Shown: positions 1 through 6,575, numbered from the stretch's first letter. The stretch is 13,947 bases of DNA from Spirochaetaceae bacterium (GCA_031280115.1 JAITHF010000257.1:1-13947); one strand, 5' to 3'. A program made the numbers and translations. Notes: generated by a model from the letters alone, not told the origin.

Positions 1-1334
1 TGGTGGGCTTTTTCGCCGTTCGGCTCACCCAGGAAGTCCGCGTAGACCTTGACTATCGCCGGATTCTCGTGGGATTTCCGCTTGGGCAGGGCTTTGTCGT
101 GATCAAAGGTGATTTGCCGGCGGCTGTTATACGCCTCCGGCCTGTCTGAGTCCGCTAAGAGTTTCGGCTGCCCCCCGCCGCTCACGCAGCCTTCGGGACA
201 GGTCATCACTTCCACAAAGTGCAGGTCCAACGTACCGGCTTGCAGTTTCTCCATCACAGGCTCGATGTTCTTCAAGTTCGTAACAACCCCGACCTTCAAG
301 GTCAAGTCTCCGGCTTTAATCTCGGCAGTACGGAAACCATCGGTTCCCCGCACCGGATGCACGTCCACGTCGGTGAGTTCCTTGCCGGTAACAAGCTTGT
401 AGCCCGTGCGGATCGCCGCTTCCATGACCCCGCCGGTAACGCCGAAAATAGCTCCCGCGCCAGTATAATCTCCAAGGGGCAGATCGAATTCCTCGTTGGG
501 AAGCTCTGCGAAATCAATCCCGTACTTCTTTATCAAATAGGCAAGCTCACGGGTGGTAATCACCACGTCTATATCTTTGTGCCCGCTGGCCTTCATCTCT
601 TCCCGGCTGCATTCAAATTCTTTGCAGGTACAGGGCATCACCGATACAGTAAACACCTTGGCCGGGTCAATCCCGTTTATCTTGGCGCCATACGTCTTTA
701 ACACCGGGCCAAACATCTGCTGGGGGCTCTTGCAGGTGGAAAGATGCTTGGTCAACTCAGGATAGCTGTTTTCTATGAACTTAACCCACGCGGGGCAACA
801 GGAGGTAAACATGGGCAGCACCCCCTTTTTCGTAACCCGCGAAACCAGCTCGGTCCCCTCTTCCATAATGGTCAGGTCCGCAGCGAAATTGACGTCGTAA
901 ACCTTGTTAAATCCAAGCCGGCGGAACGCGGCAGCCATTTTCCCCGCCGCCAAAGTACCCAGAGGCAGCCCGAACTCCTCGGCAATGCCTACCCTCACCG
1001 CAGGCGCTGCTTGCACCATAGTAAACTTCGACGGGTCTTGCAGCGCGGCAATCACTTCGTCCAGATGGCTCACGTTATACGCGGCAAACAGCGGCTCCGT
1101 GAGGGTGTCCGGCAGGTTCCGTTCCTGCCGCTTCTTGGCGTATAGTTCAATCCCATGATCAAAAGGGGAAATATAAGATTTACACTTCTGTACGCATTGT
1201 CCGCACATCACACACCGCTCAGGAACAATGGTCTGGGGCTCATGGAGCTCCCCTTCAATCGCGTACACCGGACATACTTTGGTACATTCCTGGCAGCCGG
1301 TACAAATATCCTTATCAATCTGAATAACCGTCAT
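1..1334 (-). CDS. hydA: [FeFe] hydrogenase catalytic subunit, 3' end outside window
   Basis: Interconverts H2 with protons and electrons at an H-cluster; probably cytoplasmic, as no signal peptide is seen. The 444 visible residues contain two N-terminal [4Fe-4S] ferredoxin motifs (C11/14/17/21 and C41/44/47/51). The three H-cluster signatures follow: L1 TSCCPAW (177-183), L2 MPCTCKEFE (233-241) and L3 EVMTCPEGC (375-383). C180, C235, C379 and C383 are the expected cluster ligands; C179 and E241 match the proton-transfer path, so the enzyme looks active. Family members end in a short SH-rich tail just after the visible GEP.GEKAH, so only about ten residues are probably missing. ATG 1334 lies 2 nt after the hycB stop, with GGGAGGG inside the hycB end as ribosome site, implying translational coupling. 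The two-cluster length fits the HydA of HDCR or ferredoxin-linked complexes. C237 in L2 is unusual. Confidence 0.95.
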   Translation of the reverse strand, partial: MTVIQIDKDICTGCQECTKVCPVYAIEGELHEPQTIVPERCVMCGQCVQKCKSYISPFDHGIELYAKKRQERNLPDTLTEPLFAAYNVSHLDEVIAALQDPSKFTMVQAAPAVRVGIAEEFGLPLGTLAAGKMAAAFRRLGFNKVYDVNFAADLTIMEEGTELVSRVTKKGVLPMFTSCCPAWVKFIENSYPELTKHLSTCKSPQQMFGPVLKTYGAKINGIDPAKVFTVSVMPCTCKEFECSREEMKASGHKDIDVVITTRELAYLIKKYGIDFAELPNEEFDLPLGDYTGAGAIFGVTGGVMEAAIRTGYKLVTGKELTDVDVHPVRGTDGFRTAEIKAGDLTLKVGVVTNLKNIEPVMEKLQAGTLDLHFVEVMTCPEGCVSGGGQPKLLADSDRPEAYNSRRQITFDHDKALPKRKSHENPAIVKVYADFLGEPNGEKAH

Positions 1335-1336
1335 GT

Positions 1337-1924
1337 TTACGCCCTCCCCTGCTTTGCCGCGTCCGCAACTGATGATTCTATCGCGTTGGTTGCCCGAATC
1401 CGTTTCTCCTGTATCTCAGATGCAAGATCAACCAAACGCAGCGCCTCATTCGGACAGGTTGCCACGCATGCGGGCGTATCCTTGCCGATACACAGGTCGC
1501 ACTTATTGACGTACTTGACATGGCCCTGTTCTTTGGGAATCCCCGCGCAGCCGAACACCTCAGCGGTTTTCACCACCTCAGAGGCGCCCAGCATGGCGAT
1601 AGCGCCGAAAGGACAGGCCATCGCGCAGTTCTTGCACCCGATACACTTCCTGCGGTTCACCACCACGGTCCCGTCCTGACGGGAAATCGCGCCGGTGGTG
1701 CATGACAGCAGGCACGGCGCGTTTTCACAGTGATGGCACTGCACCGGCATTGTACCGCGTTCGGTCTTGGTGAGGTACAAATTAGGAATAACCGGCGATG
1801 TAACGGTTCCCACCGTTTTCAGCGCCCCCTTCTGATGCGCGGCAAAACAGGCGACTTCACAGGCGCGGCAGCCTGTACACTTCTCCACATCCGCCATCAC
1901 AAAATACGATAATTCTCCATCCAT
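1337..1924 (-). CDS. hycB: HycB/HydN-like four-[4Fe-4S] electron-transfer subunit
   Basis: A 195-residue polyferredoxin expected to wire the hydrogenase to a partner enzyme in the cytoplasm. Sixteen cysteines form four cluster motifs: C16/19/22/26, C63/66/71/75, C94/97/100/104 and C142/145/153/157. An extra C126 falls in the loop before motif four. The order and spacing are those of the HycB/HydN/DmsB family, in which clusters are shared between the two halves of the protein. The ATG at 1924 is chosen over the in-frame TTG at 1927 because AAAGGAGA lies 8 nt upstream of it. It directly precedes hydA, the arrangement seen for the small subunits of HDCR. The paralogue at 3809-4324 is clearly related but differs in its loops, so the two probably occupy different positions in a complex. 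The assignment to HDCR rather than another hydrogenase complex is inference. Confidence 0.9.
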   Translation of the reverse strand: MDGELSYFVMADVEKCTGCRACEVACFAAHQKGALKTVGTVTSPVIPNLYLTKTERGTMPVQCHHCENAPCLLSCTTGAISRQDGTVVVNRRKCIGCKNCAMACPFGAIAMLGASEVVKTAEVFGCAGIPKEQGHVKYVNKCDLCIGKDTPACVATCPNEALRLVDLASEIQEKRIRATNAIESSVADAAKQGRA

Positions 1925-1978
1925 CAAAAGATCTCCTTTCGGCGTCCCGATTACGGCGCCGTCTATTTAATAATAATC

Positions 1979-2665
1979 TTAAATACTTTGTTCAAGTATC
2001 TTTTTAAGCTCATCAACCCCAACACGGCCAAGCAGTTTGCCGAGCCGCTCGCCTTTCGCGGCGTTCCGGGTAAAAAAATCCAGGGTTTTCTCAAGGGCGT
2101 GCAGCACATCCTCTTGTTTAGGGAGGGCCGGTATAATGGTTTTACCGATTTGCGGCTCATGTCCGAAACAACCGCCGAAATACAGTATATACCCCTGATT
2201 CGCGCCGCGTATGCCGATGTCGTTGGCCTCGACCCGGGCGCAGTTGTTTTTACAGCCGGTTACGGCGATTTTTAACTTCGCCGGAAGTTCCTGCCCGAAG
2301 TGTTTGTCGCAAACCGCCTGCGCCAGGGCTCTTGTGTCTATTTTGCCGAATTTACAAACCGCCGCGCCAAAACAGGCTGACACAGACCGCATCCGCGGCC
2401 CCCCAATAAACGTTTTGATAGCGGCTTCGTGTAATACCTGCTGGACCGCTTCTATCTTTTCAGCCGGAATAAACGGAATTTCAATCTGTTGGCGGGTGGT
2501 AACATGAATCTGTCCGTTGCCGTGGTTTTCAGCGATTTCTATTGCTTTTTTTAAAAATTCGGTACTCACCATACCGCCGGACACGCAGAGCCGCAAAGAA
2601 AAGACACCTTTTTGAACTTGTTCAAAAAATCCCTTGCTTTTTAACGCGGCGGCGTCAATTTTCAT
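1979..2665 (-). CDS. small siroheme sulfite/nitrite-reductase-like protein
   Basis: A 228-residue protein with an N-terminal ferredoxin-like half-domain of the nitrite/sulfite reductase family (about 20-75, with the siroheme-contacting type motif TTRQQIE at 56-62). The coupled siroheme-[4Fe-4S] motif follows: C98-x5-C104 and C138-x3-C142 (TGCKNNC). The C-terminal part (about 150-228) continues the family fold. No extra ferredoxin domain is present, unlike Fsr or AsrC. Size and layout recall the single-subunit low-spin assimilatory-type sulfite reductase of Desulfovibrio. It could reduce sulfite or nitrite, or act as an electron-transfer protein; the substrate cannot be read from the sequence. 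The start is ATG 2665, with GGAGG 8 nt upstream. It lies between the small Fe-S gene (57 nt) and hycB (54 nt) on the same strand, so it is probably co-transcribed. A siroheme protein is unexpected among HDCR-type genes. Confidence 0.85.
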   Translation of the reverse strand: MKIDAAALKSKGFFEQVQKGVFSLRLCVSGGMVSTEFLKKAIEIAENHGNGQIHVTTRQQIEIPFIPAEKIEAVQQVLHEAAIKTFIGGPRMRSVSACFGAAVCKFGKIDTRALAQAVCDKHFGQELPAKLKIAVTGCKNNCARVEANDIGIRGANQGYILYFGGCFGHEPQIGKTIIPALPKQEDVLHALEKTLDFFTRNAAKGERLGKLLGRVGVDELKKILEQSI

Positions 2666-2722
2666 CGTTACTGCCTCCAAATACCGTGCGGGTTTGCGCC
2701 CGAAATCAGGGGCGCTCGTTCT

Positions 2723-3001
2723 TTAAACATATAACAAGGCTAAGCCGTTTGCCGCTGCCCCTCGTTTTTCTTCTATAGGAACATCCTCAAATACCTGTTT
2801 GTTTACCCCGTGCCTGCACGCCTCGATACAGTCAGGTATGGGCAGGTTTTTTTTCGCGCAGGCCCCGCACTTGGCCGTTTCGATTAAGAGGTCCCCCCGC
2901 AGATACACCACCGCGCTTTCGGCGCACGACACGGCGCAGGCCGCTTGCCCGCAATCCGCGCATCGTATCAAGATATGTTCCGCCGCCGTTTTGCTGTTCA
3001 T
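2723..3001 (-). CDS. 92-residue two-cluster Fe-S protein
   Basis: A small protein with eight cysteines in two groups, C14-x2-C17-x4-C22-x3-C26 and C45-x2-C48-x9-C58-x3-C62. The first spacing is exactly that of motif two of the neighbouring HycB proteins, and the second resembles their motif four. It therefore looks like a shortened HycB keeping two clusters (inference), and a role as an electron relay between hydrogenase subunits and the siroheme protein or FdhD is plausible. The start is ATG 3001: GGAGG lies 5 nt upstream, while the in-frame GTG two codons earlier overlaps that site. The gene begins 10 nt after the fdhD stop. No signal peptide or membrane segment is visible. I do not recognise it as a named family, and the function is inferred only from its cysteines and context. 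Confidence 0.8.
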   Translation of the reverse strand: MNSKTAAEHILIRCADCGQAACAVSCAESAVVYLRGDLLIETAKCGACAKKNLPIPDCIEACRHGVNKQVFEDVPIEEKRGAAANGLALLYV

Positions 3002-3011
3002 TTTCACCTCC

Positions 3012-3791
3012 CTATGCCTCGGTAATCCGCTGGCTGTGGGTATAAATGTTCATGTAGCCTCGGCGCACAAATCCCGCAAGGGTAATCCCCGCGCTTTCAG
3101 CCCGCCTTACCGCGTCAGACGTGCCCGCTCCATGGCAGAGCAGCACTTTCACGCCGGTACGCTCAATCATCATAACTATTTTCAACGCCAGCCTGCCGCT
3201 AAAAATAAAGGCTTTCCCCTCCGGGCTTATGCCTTTACGCACCATCTCTCCAATCGTTTTTGCCGCCGCGTTATGCCGGGCCGCGTCCTCATGGAGGGCC
3301 AGAATCCCGCTCCCGTCAGTCAGCGCCATTCCATGAACCGCGCCGGTTATATGAAACAGGCTGCACCGCTGGTTAAAAGTTTCCCATAGGGTATAAATTG
3401 CTTCTTTAGAAAAAGAAGAAAAATGAGAAAAATGAGAAAAAGAATCATCCTCTAAAGAAGAAGCGCCCGGTTTCTTTTGGGGGCTGTCCCCGTTAAGGGG
3501 CGCTCCGGTTTTCTCTATGGACAAACGGATTTCCCGCTCCGCCGAATCAACCGCTAGGCTCTGAATGTCCCCGGCATCGGCAATATAGCCTTCTGCGAAA
3601 GCATACCCTATGGCAAGCTCCTCTAAATCAATAGGCGTACAGGCAAACGTATGGACCAGATTTCCATTGACCCGGAGCCGGTACGCCTCCTCTTTAATCA
3701 GCCGGTCGGTACGTTTATACCGCCGGCTTCCGTCGATCCGGACAATGGTTAATTCGTCCCAGGATGCTTCGGCGGTTTCTTTTTCGTCCAT
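3012..3791 (-). CDS. fdhD: FdhD-like formate dehydrogenase accessory protein lacking CxxC
   Basis: FdhD proteins transfer sulfur from IscS to the molybdenum/tungsten cofactor of formate dehydrogenase. Family landmarks are present in this 259-residue protein: CTPIDLEELAIGYAFAEGYI (51-70), the TGAVHGMAL region (149-157, usually TGG.H), HEDAARHN (167-174, usually ED.GRHN) and a C-terminal MNIYTH motif (247-252). The expected CxxC between about residues 90 and 145 is absent. In its place is a low-complexity Ser/Phe/His stretch (111-129) encoded by an inverted-repeat DNA segment. The only cysteines are C51, C143 and C219. The chosen ATG is 17 nt after the hycB stop; an open frame continues upstream to 3950, but that would overlap hycB by about 140 nt. 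The ribosome site is weak. It may be a divergent or non-transferring FdhD, and no formate dehydrogenase gene is in the window. Confidence 0.85.
   Translation of the reverse strand: MDEKETAEASWDELTIVRIDGSRRYKRTDRLIKEEAYRLRVNGNLVHTFACTPIDLEELAIGYAFAEGYIADAGDIQSLAVDSAEREIRLSIEKTGAPLNGDSPQKKPGASSLEDDSFSHFSHFSSFSKEAIYTLWETFNQRCSLFHITGAVHGMALTDGSGILALHEDAARHNAAAKTIGEMVRKGISPEGKAFIFSGRLALKIVMMIERTGVKVLLCHGAGTSDAVRRAESAGITLAGFVRRGYMNIYTHSQRITEA
3401..3460. repeat. 10-bp perfect inverted repeat flanking a purine tract, inside fdhD
   Basis: CTTCTTTAGA (3401-3410) and TCTAAAGAAG (3451-3460) are exact reverse complements. The 40-bp spacer between them is almost pure purine on the plus strand and contains a tandem AAAAATGAG pair. 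The segment stays in frame and encodes the low-complexity Ser/Phe/His stretch where FdhD normally has its CxxC motif. It could be an insertion scar or simple-sequence expansion. Confidence 0.8.
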
Positions 3792-3808
3792 AGGGGCGCC
3801 TATGGGGT

Positions 3809-4324
3809 TTACCCTTGGCAGAGCACCGCGTTCTTGCGTTTTTCCTCCAGACTGGCTTCGAGTTTTTCCTCGCTTACCAGGGACAGGGCCTCGGTGAGGC
3901 AGACTTTCACGCAGGAAGGGGAGTCCGCCACGCCCGCGCAGAGATCGCACTTGTTGGCAATTTTTTTAAGGGACCCGTCGGTTTGGACTTCCGCGGTTTC
4001 CACGATTTCCACGGCGCCGAAGGGGCAGGCGATTACGCAGTTTTTGCACCCTATACACTTGTTCCGGTTGATGACCACCGCGCTGCCCTCAATGGTGACG
4101 GCGTTGGACGTACACGCGCTCTTGCACGCAGGGTTTTCACAGTGTTTGCACTGAACCGGCGCGCTTATGCGGGCGGTTTTCACCATAAAGAGCCGGGGAT
4201 TAAAGCCGTACCCGTCCGGGTCGATCTCAAATATCCTCGCGCCTTCATGGGCAACCACGCAGCTTATCATACAGGTCCTGCACCCGATACACCGGGCGGG
4301 ATTTGCTTTTACAAAAAGGTTCAT
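3809..4324 (-). CDS. hycB: HycB/HydN-like four-[4Fe-4S] subunit, first gene of the operon
   Basis: A 171-residue polyferredoxin with 16 cluster cysteines: C12/15/18/22, C59/62/67/71, C90/93/96/100 and C126/129/138/142. C169 near the end is extra. It is related to the 195-residue HycB at 1337-1924 but has shorter loops and a charged C-terminal helix (about 150-167). The ATG at 4324 has a strong AAGGAGG 6 nt upstream. It opens the minus-strand operon: the next gene upstream, the peptidase, ends 239 nt away. In HDCR clusters the matching gene normally follows fdhF, but no molybdopterin enzyme is found upstream here. Its role as an electron wire is known for the family; its actual partner in this organism is inference. 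Confidence 0.9.
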   Translation of the reverse strand: MNLFVKANPARCIGCRTCMISCVVAHEGARIFEIDPDGYGFNPRLFMVKTARISAPVQCKHCENPACKSACTSNAVTIEGSAVVINRNKCIGCKNCVIACPFGAVEIVETAEVQTDGSLKKIANKCDLCAGVADSPSCVKVCLTEALSLVSEEKLEASLEEKRKNAVLCQG

Positions 4325-4364
4325 GCCGAACCTCCTTATTATTTGATGATCTTACTATTAAGCC

Positions 4365-4377
4365 ATTATTTTATATA
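4365..4377 (-). promoter_or_regulatory. possible promoter of the hydrogenase operon
   Basis: On the minus strand the AT-rich run TATATAAAATAAT lies about 40 nt upstream of the first hycB start, in a 239-nt gene-free gap. It is a plausible -10 region, but no good -35 hexamer at 17 nt can be assigned. The rest of the gap (4378-4563) has only a short hairpin (ACCGG/CCGGT, about 4495-4507) and an 11-bp match to the downstream repeat family at 4471-4481. Confidence 0.3.
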
Positions 4378-4563
4378 CTGAAAAGAACCTGCCCTCTCAG
4401 TCTCTCTCTTTACATAGACGGCCCATGCCGCTTTTGATACAGCGCACGATACACCGCCTATTAAAAGAAAGGATAGTTTATAGTATGAAGCCGAACCGGA
4501 AGCCGGTCAAGCATTTTTTTATCTTCATGCGCTTTTTTTCCGCTTTTTAAATAATCATCCGCC

Positions 4564-5814
4564 CTAAGCCTTCACCTGTATAATCTCTTTCCCGCCGCCG
4601 GTAACGCAGACGCCCCCTCGGGGGGTTACGATATAGGTATCTTCTACCCCGGCCATCCCTATCCCTGGAACGCCCTTCTTAGGCTCAAGGGCAATAACCA
4701 TGTTTTCTTCTAGGGGCTTGTCAAAGCCTGCGGCGATAACCGGCGCTTCGTCAATCGTAAGCCCGACCCCGTGCCCCAAGAATTTGACCCGGTGCCGGTT
4801 GTCAACGCCCATGAAGCAATCCAGATCTTCCTCGCTCAAGGACGCGGTTATGTCCTGATAGATTTTTGCAGGCACAGCCCCGGGCACAAGCCGTTCTGCA
4901 AGGCGGGTCTGCACGGCGAGGCAGAACCGGTGGGCTTTCTCGAATATTTGCGGCGGCCCGGCGCCGAAGAAATACACTTGGGTCTTGTCGCTGTGGTAGC
5001 CCCGCACCCCAAAGCCAATATCCACAAAGACCGCGTCCCCTCTGGAAAGGCGCCGGCTGTGGTCAGCGCTTAGAGGGGCGGCAGGGCTGTCCCCTTTGGC
5101 GCCGCCCGGCCCGTCAAACATGGACGGATACAGGGAATTAGCGCCGAACCCTATCTGGCCGATGGTTATTCCCCCGTGGCTCTGGTGGAAGCGGTTTAGC
5201 CCCTGATACCCGTGCCGGTACATAGCCGCCGCCAGTTCCCCCATAAACTCGGCTTCGCTCATGCCCTCCCGAAGCAGCCCGGGGACCGCTTCTTCGAGCA
5301 CCGCTCTGTGGGCTTCCCCTGACCTGCGGATAAGGCTGAGTTCCGCCTGGGACTTGACGCCCCGCAGGTCCTGTATAACCGGATCAAGGAACCCGGCAGG
5401 CCCGGAGCCGGAGCCTGAAAAAGAGAAATACTTTCCAAGCCGCTCAAGCGCGGCCAGCGGAAAGGTATCCCCTTCAAGATAGAGTTTTCCCAAATCCGCG
5501 CCTGTTTTTTCCGCTATGTCCCGGTATGACCGCATAGGCGCCAGCGTTTCGGCCCGGTCTGCCGGATCTTTGAAAAGCGGGCTTTCCTGTTCCGCCCGGT
5601 AAAAACTCCGGCGCACCCCGTAGAAGAGCGCGCTCCCCCGGGGGTTCCCCGCATCCCTGCGGATAAGGACGATTCCGTCTTGGATGGTTCCGGTAAAGTA
5701 GTATTGATTAACCGGATCGGTAAGCGCCGCGGTGTCCCAATCAGGACAGCGGGCGTTCATGGCCGCAGCAAAGCGCTGCCGCCGGCTTCTTAGTTCTTCA
5801 GCGTTGAAATCCAT
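4564..5814 (-). CDS. M24 family metallopeptidase (Xaa-Pro aminopeptidase type)
   Basis: A 416-residue creatinase/aminopeptidase-fold protein that probably cleaves X-Pro peptide bonds in the cytoplasm. Residues about 1-150 form the N-terminal creatinase-like domain. The pita-bread catalytic domain follows, with all five metal ligands: D265 (VFVDIG), D276 (HSDKT), H348 (LGHGVG), E377 (ALEP) and E391 (VEDT). H210 and H213 match the family's substrate-side histidines. The length is normal for the family. ATG 5814 is taken as start because homology begins there, but no good ribosome site precedes it; an in-frame GTG at 5853 would add 13 residues and lie at the edge of a hairpin repeat. It is a stand-alone gene, separated from the hydrogenase operon by 239 nt. 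The exact substrate (proline peptidase versus other M24 members) is uncertain. Confidence 0.9.
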   Translation of the reverse strand: MDFNAEELRSRRQRFAAAMNARCPDWDTAALTDPVNQYYFTGTIQDGIVLIRRDAGNPRGSALFYGVRRSFYRAEQESPLFKDPADRAETLAPMRSYRDIAEKTGADLGKLYLEGDTFPLAALERLGKYFSFSGSGSGPAGFLDPVIQDLRGVKSQAELSLIRRSGEAHRAVLEEAVPGLLREGMSEAEFMGELAAAMYRHGYQGLNRFHQSHGGITIGQIGFGANSLYPSMFDGPGGAKGDSPAAPLSADHSRRLSRGDAVFVDIGFGVRGYHSDKTQVYFFGAGPPQIFEKAHRFCLAVQTRLAERLVPGAVPAKIYQDITASLSEEDLDCFMGVDNRHRVKFLGHGVGLTIDEAPVIAAGFDKPLEENMVIALEPKKGVPGIGMAGVEDTYIVTPRGGVCVTGGGKEIIQVKA

Positions 5815-5850
5815 AGGTAGAGCATACACCTTTTCCCCCGCCCCCCGCCA

Positions 5851-5938
5851 CACCCTGAGGGTGATTCAGGTGCTTCTCGCGGCGAGCGGGTTTGCCCCCT
5901 GCGGGGGATTCACGTGCTTCTCGCGGTGAGAGGGTTTG
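5851..5938. repeat. two tandem 44-bp hairpin-bearing units upstream of the peptidase
   Basis: Units 5851-5894 and 5895-5938 share the pattern hairpin - GATTCA - GTGCTTCTCGCGG - GGGTTTG. The first hairpin is CACCC-TGA-GGGTG in one unit and CCCCC-TGC-GGGGG in the other, so the stem is kept by a compensatory A:T to C:G change. A second mini-stem, CTCG-CGG-CGAG, becomes CTCG-CGG-TGAG and still pairs through G:U. The pair abuts the peptidase start and may lie in its mRNA leader. Confidence 0.75.
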
Positions 5939-6090
5939 CACGTTTAGTCACAACCCAGAAGCGGCGCCTCAGCGGAATTTGATGGCGCACGGGCGCTGCA
6001 CACGCCGCCTTTAGGGGGTTTTGGTGCAGCCGAAGGCTGTTCCCTTACGGGAAGTTCGCAAAAGAATACGCGAAACATGAAGCGCCGGTA

Positions 6091-6120
6091 AAAAAGCCTC
6101 CAAATTCTCTTAAAGAGGCG
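6091..6120 (-). terminator. terminator-like hairpin in module A
   Basis: On the minus strand GCCTC (from 6120) pairs with GAGGC (to 6097), with a small inner CTCT/AGAG stem, and is followed by TTTTTT. It is the same element as those at 6505-6534 and 7407-7441. It would stop minus-strand transcription coming toward the peptidase. Confidence 0.6.
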
Positions 6121-6136
6121 CGAAAGCGCCGATAAG

Positions 6137-6153
6137 TCATTATACGATAATGA
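6137..6153. repeat. TCATTAT-ACG-ATAATGA palindrome, copy 1
   Basis: A perfect 7-bp inverted repeat with a 3-nt centre. An identical copy lies at 6552-6568 in the second module. It is a candidate protein-binding site or part of the repeat's folded form. Confidence 0.75.
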
Positions 6154-6178
6154 TTTATGCGGGGACAGGATAGTTTAT

Positions 6179-6316
6179 TTTGTAGTCAAGAAAGGTTTTT
6201 TTGTAGTCAAAATAAGTTTTTTTGTAGTCAAAATAAAGTTTTTTGTAGTCAAAATAAGTTTCTTTGTATACAAAATAAAGTTATTTGTATACAAAATAAG
6301 TTTCTTTGTATACAAC
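6179..6316. repeat. array 1: seven TTTG-N4-CAAA cores at exact 21-bp period
   Basis: The core guanine of TTTG falls at 6182, 6203, 6224, 6245, 6266, 6287 and 6308, an exact 21-bp step. The first four cores have centre TAGT and the last three have TATA, which makes them perfect TTTGTATACAAA palindromes. The outermost cores differ at one edge base. Linkers are AATAAG or AATAAAG followed by T-runs. Because 21 is a multiple of three the array is open in frames on both strands, but the resulting heptapeptide ORFs have no supporting start signals. Confidence 0.9.
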
Positions 6317-6504
6317 AAAACGCCCACCGGAGCCGCAGGCGGAAGGGCGCGGCGCAGGTAGCCTTTAGCGGGGGTTTGGGGGCAGCCTAAGGCTGTTCCC
6401 TTACGCGAAGTTCGCACTATGAGGCGCAAAACAGGAAGCGCCAGCCTCCGGCTGTTTTAGCAGCCGTCGTTTGCACTATGAGCCGCGAAACAGGAAGCGC
6501 TGAT

Positions 6505-6534
6505 AAAAAAGCCTCCAAATGCTCTTAAAGAGGC
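6505..6534 (-). terminator. terminator-like hairpin in module B
   Basis: Minus-strand GCCTC/GAGGC stem (6511-6515 with 6530-6534) followed by TTTTTT. It is nearly identical to the copy at 6091-6120. Confidence 0.6.
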
Positions 6535-6551
6535 GCGAAAGCGTCGATAAG

Positions 6552-6568
6552 TCATTATACGATAATGA
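6552..6568. repeat. TCATTAT-ACG-ATAATGA palindrome, copy 2
   Basis: Identical to the palindrome at 6137-6153, 415 bp away, in the same position relative to the GGGGACAGG segment and the 21-bp array. Confidence 0.75.
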
Positions 6569-6575
6569 TTTTTAT

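Larger units (their letters stand above)
5984..6316. repeat. composite intergenic repeat module, copy A
   Basis: In order it holds a GC-rich segment with CCTTTAG, a CAGCC-GAA-GGCTG hairpin (6027-6039), a degenerate GCGAAACATGAAGCGCC hairpin (6071-6087), a minus-strand terminator-like hairpin (6091-6120), a TCATTAT palindrome (6137-6153), GGGGACAGGATAG (6161) and a 21-bp array (6179-6316). Copy B repeats the same order about 415 bp further on. No protein-coding gene is credible from 5939 to 6810; bases 5939-5983 show nothing clear. Confidence 0.8.

Noticed and set aside
4485..4550. 21-codon plus-strand ORF with AAAGGA upstream
   Set aside because: Very short, with no recognisable features, and in a gap between minus-strand genes; the ribosome-site spacing is long.
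6179..6316. CRISPR array
   Set aside because: Repeats are contiguous 21-bp units with no unique spacers, and no cas genes are present.
6157..6390. ORF of about 77 codons with FCSQNK heptapeptide repeats, and its antisense counterpart
   Set aside because: It is a by-product of the 21-bp array, which is a multiple of three and lacks stops in several frames. There is no ribosome site, and arrays 2 and 3 do not keep a matching frame.
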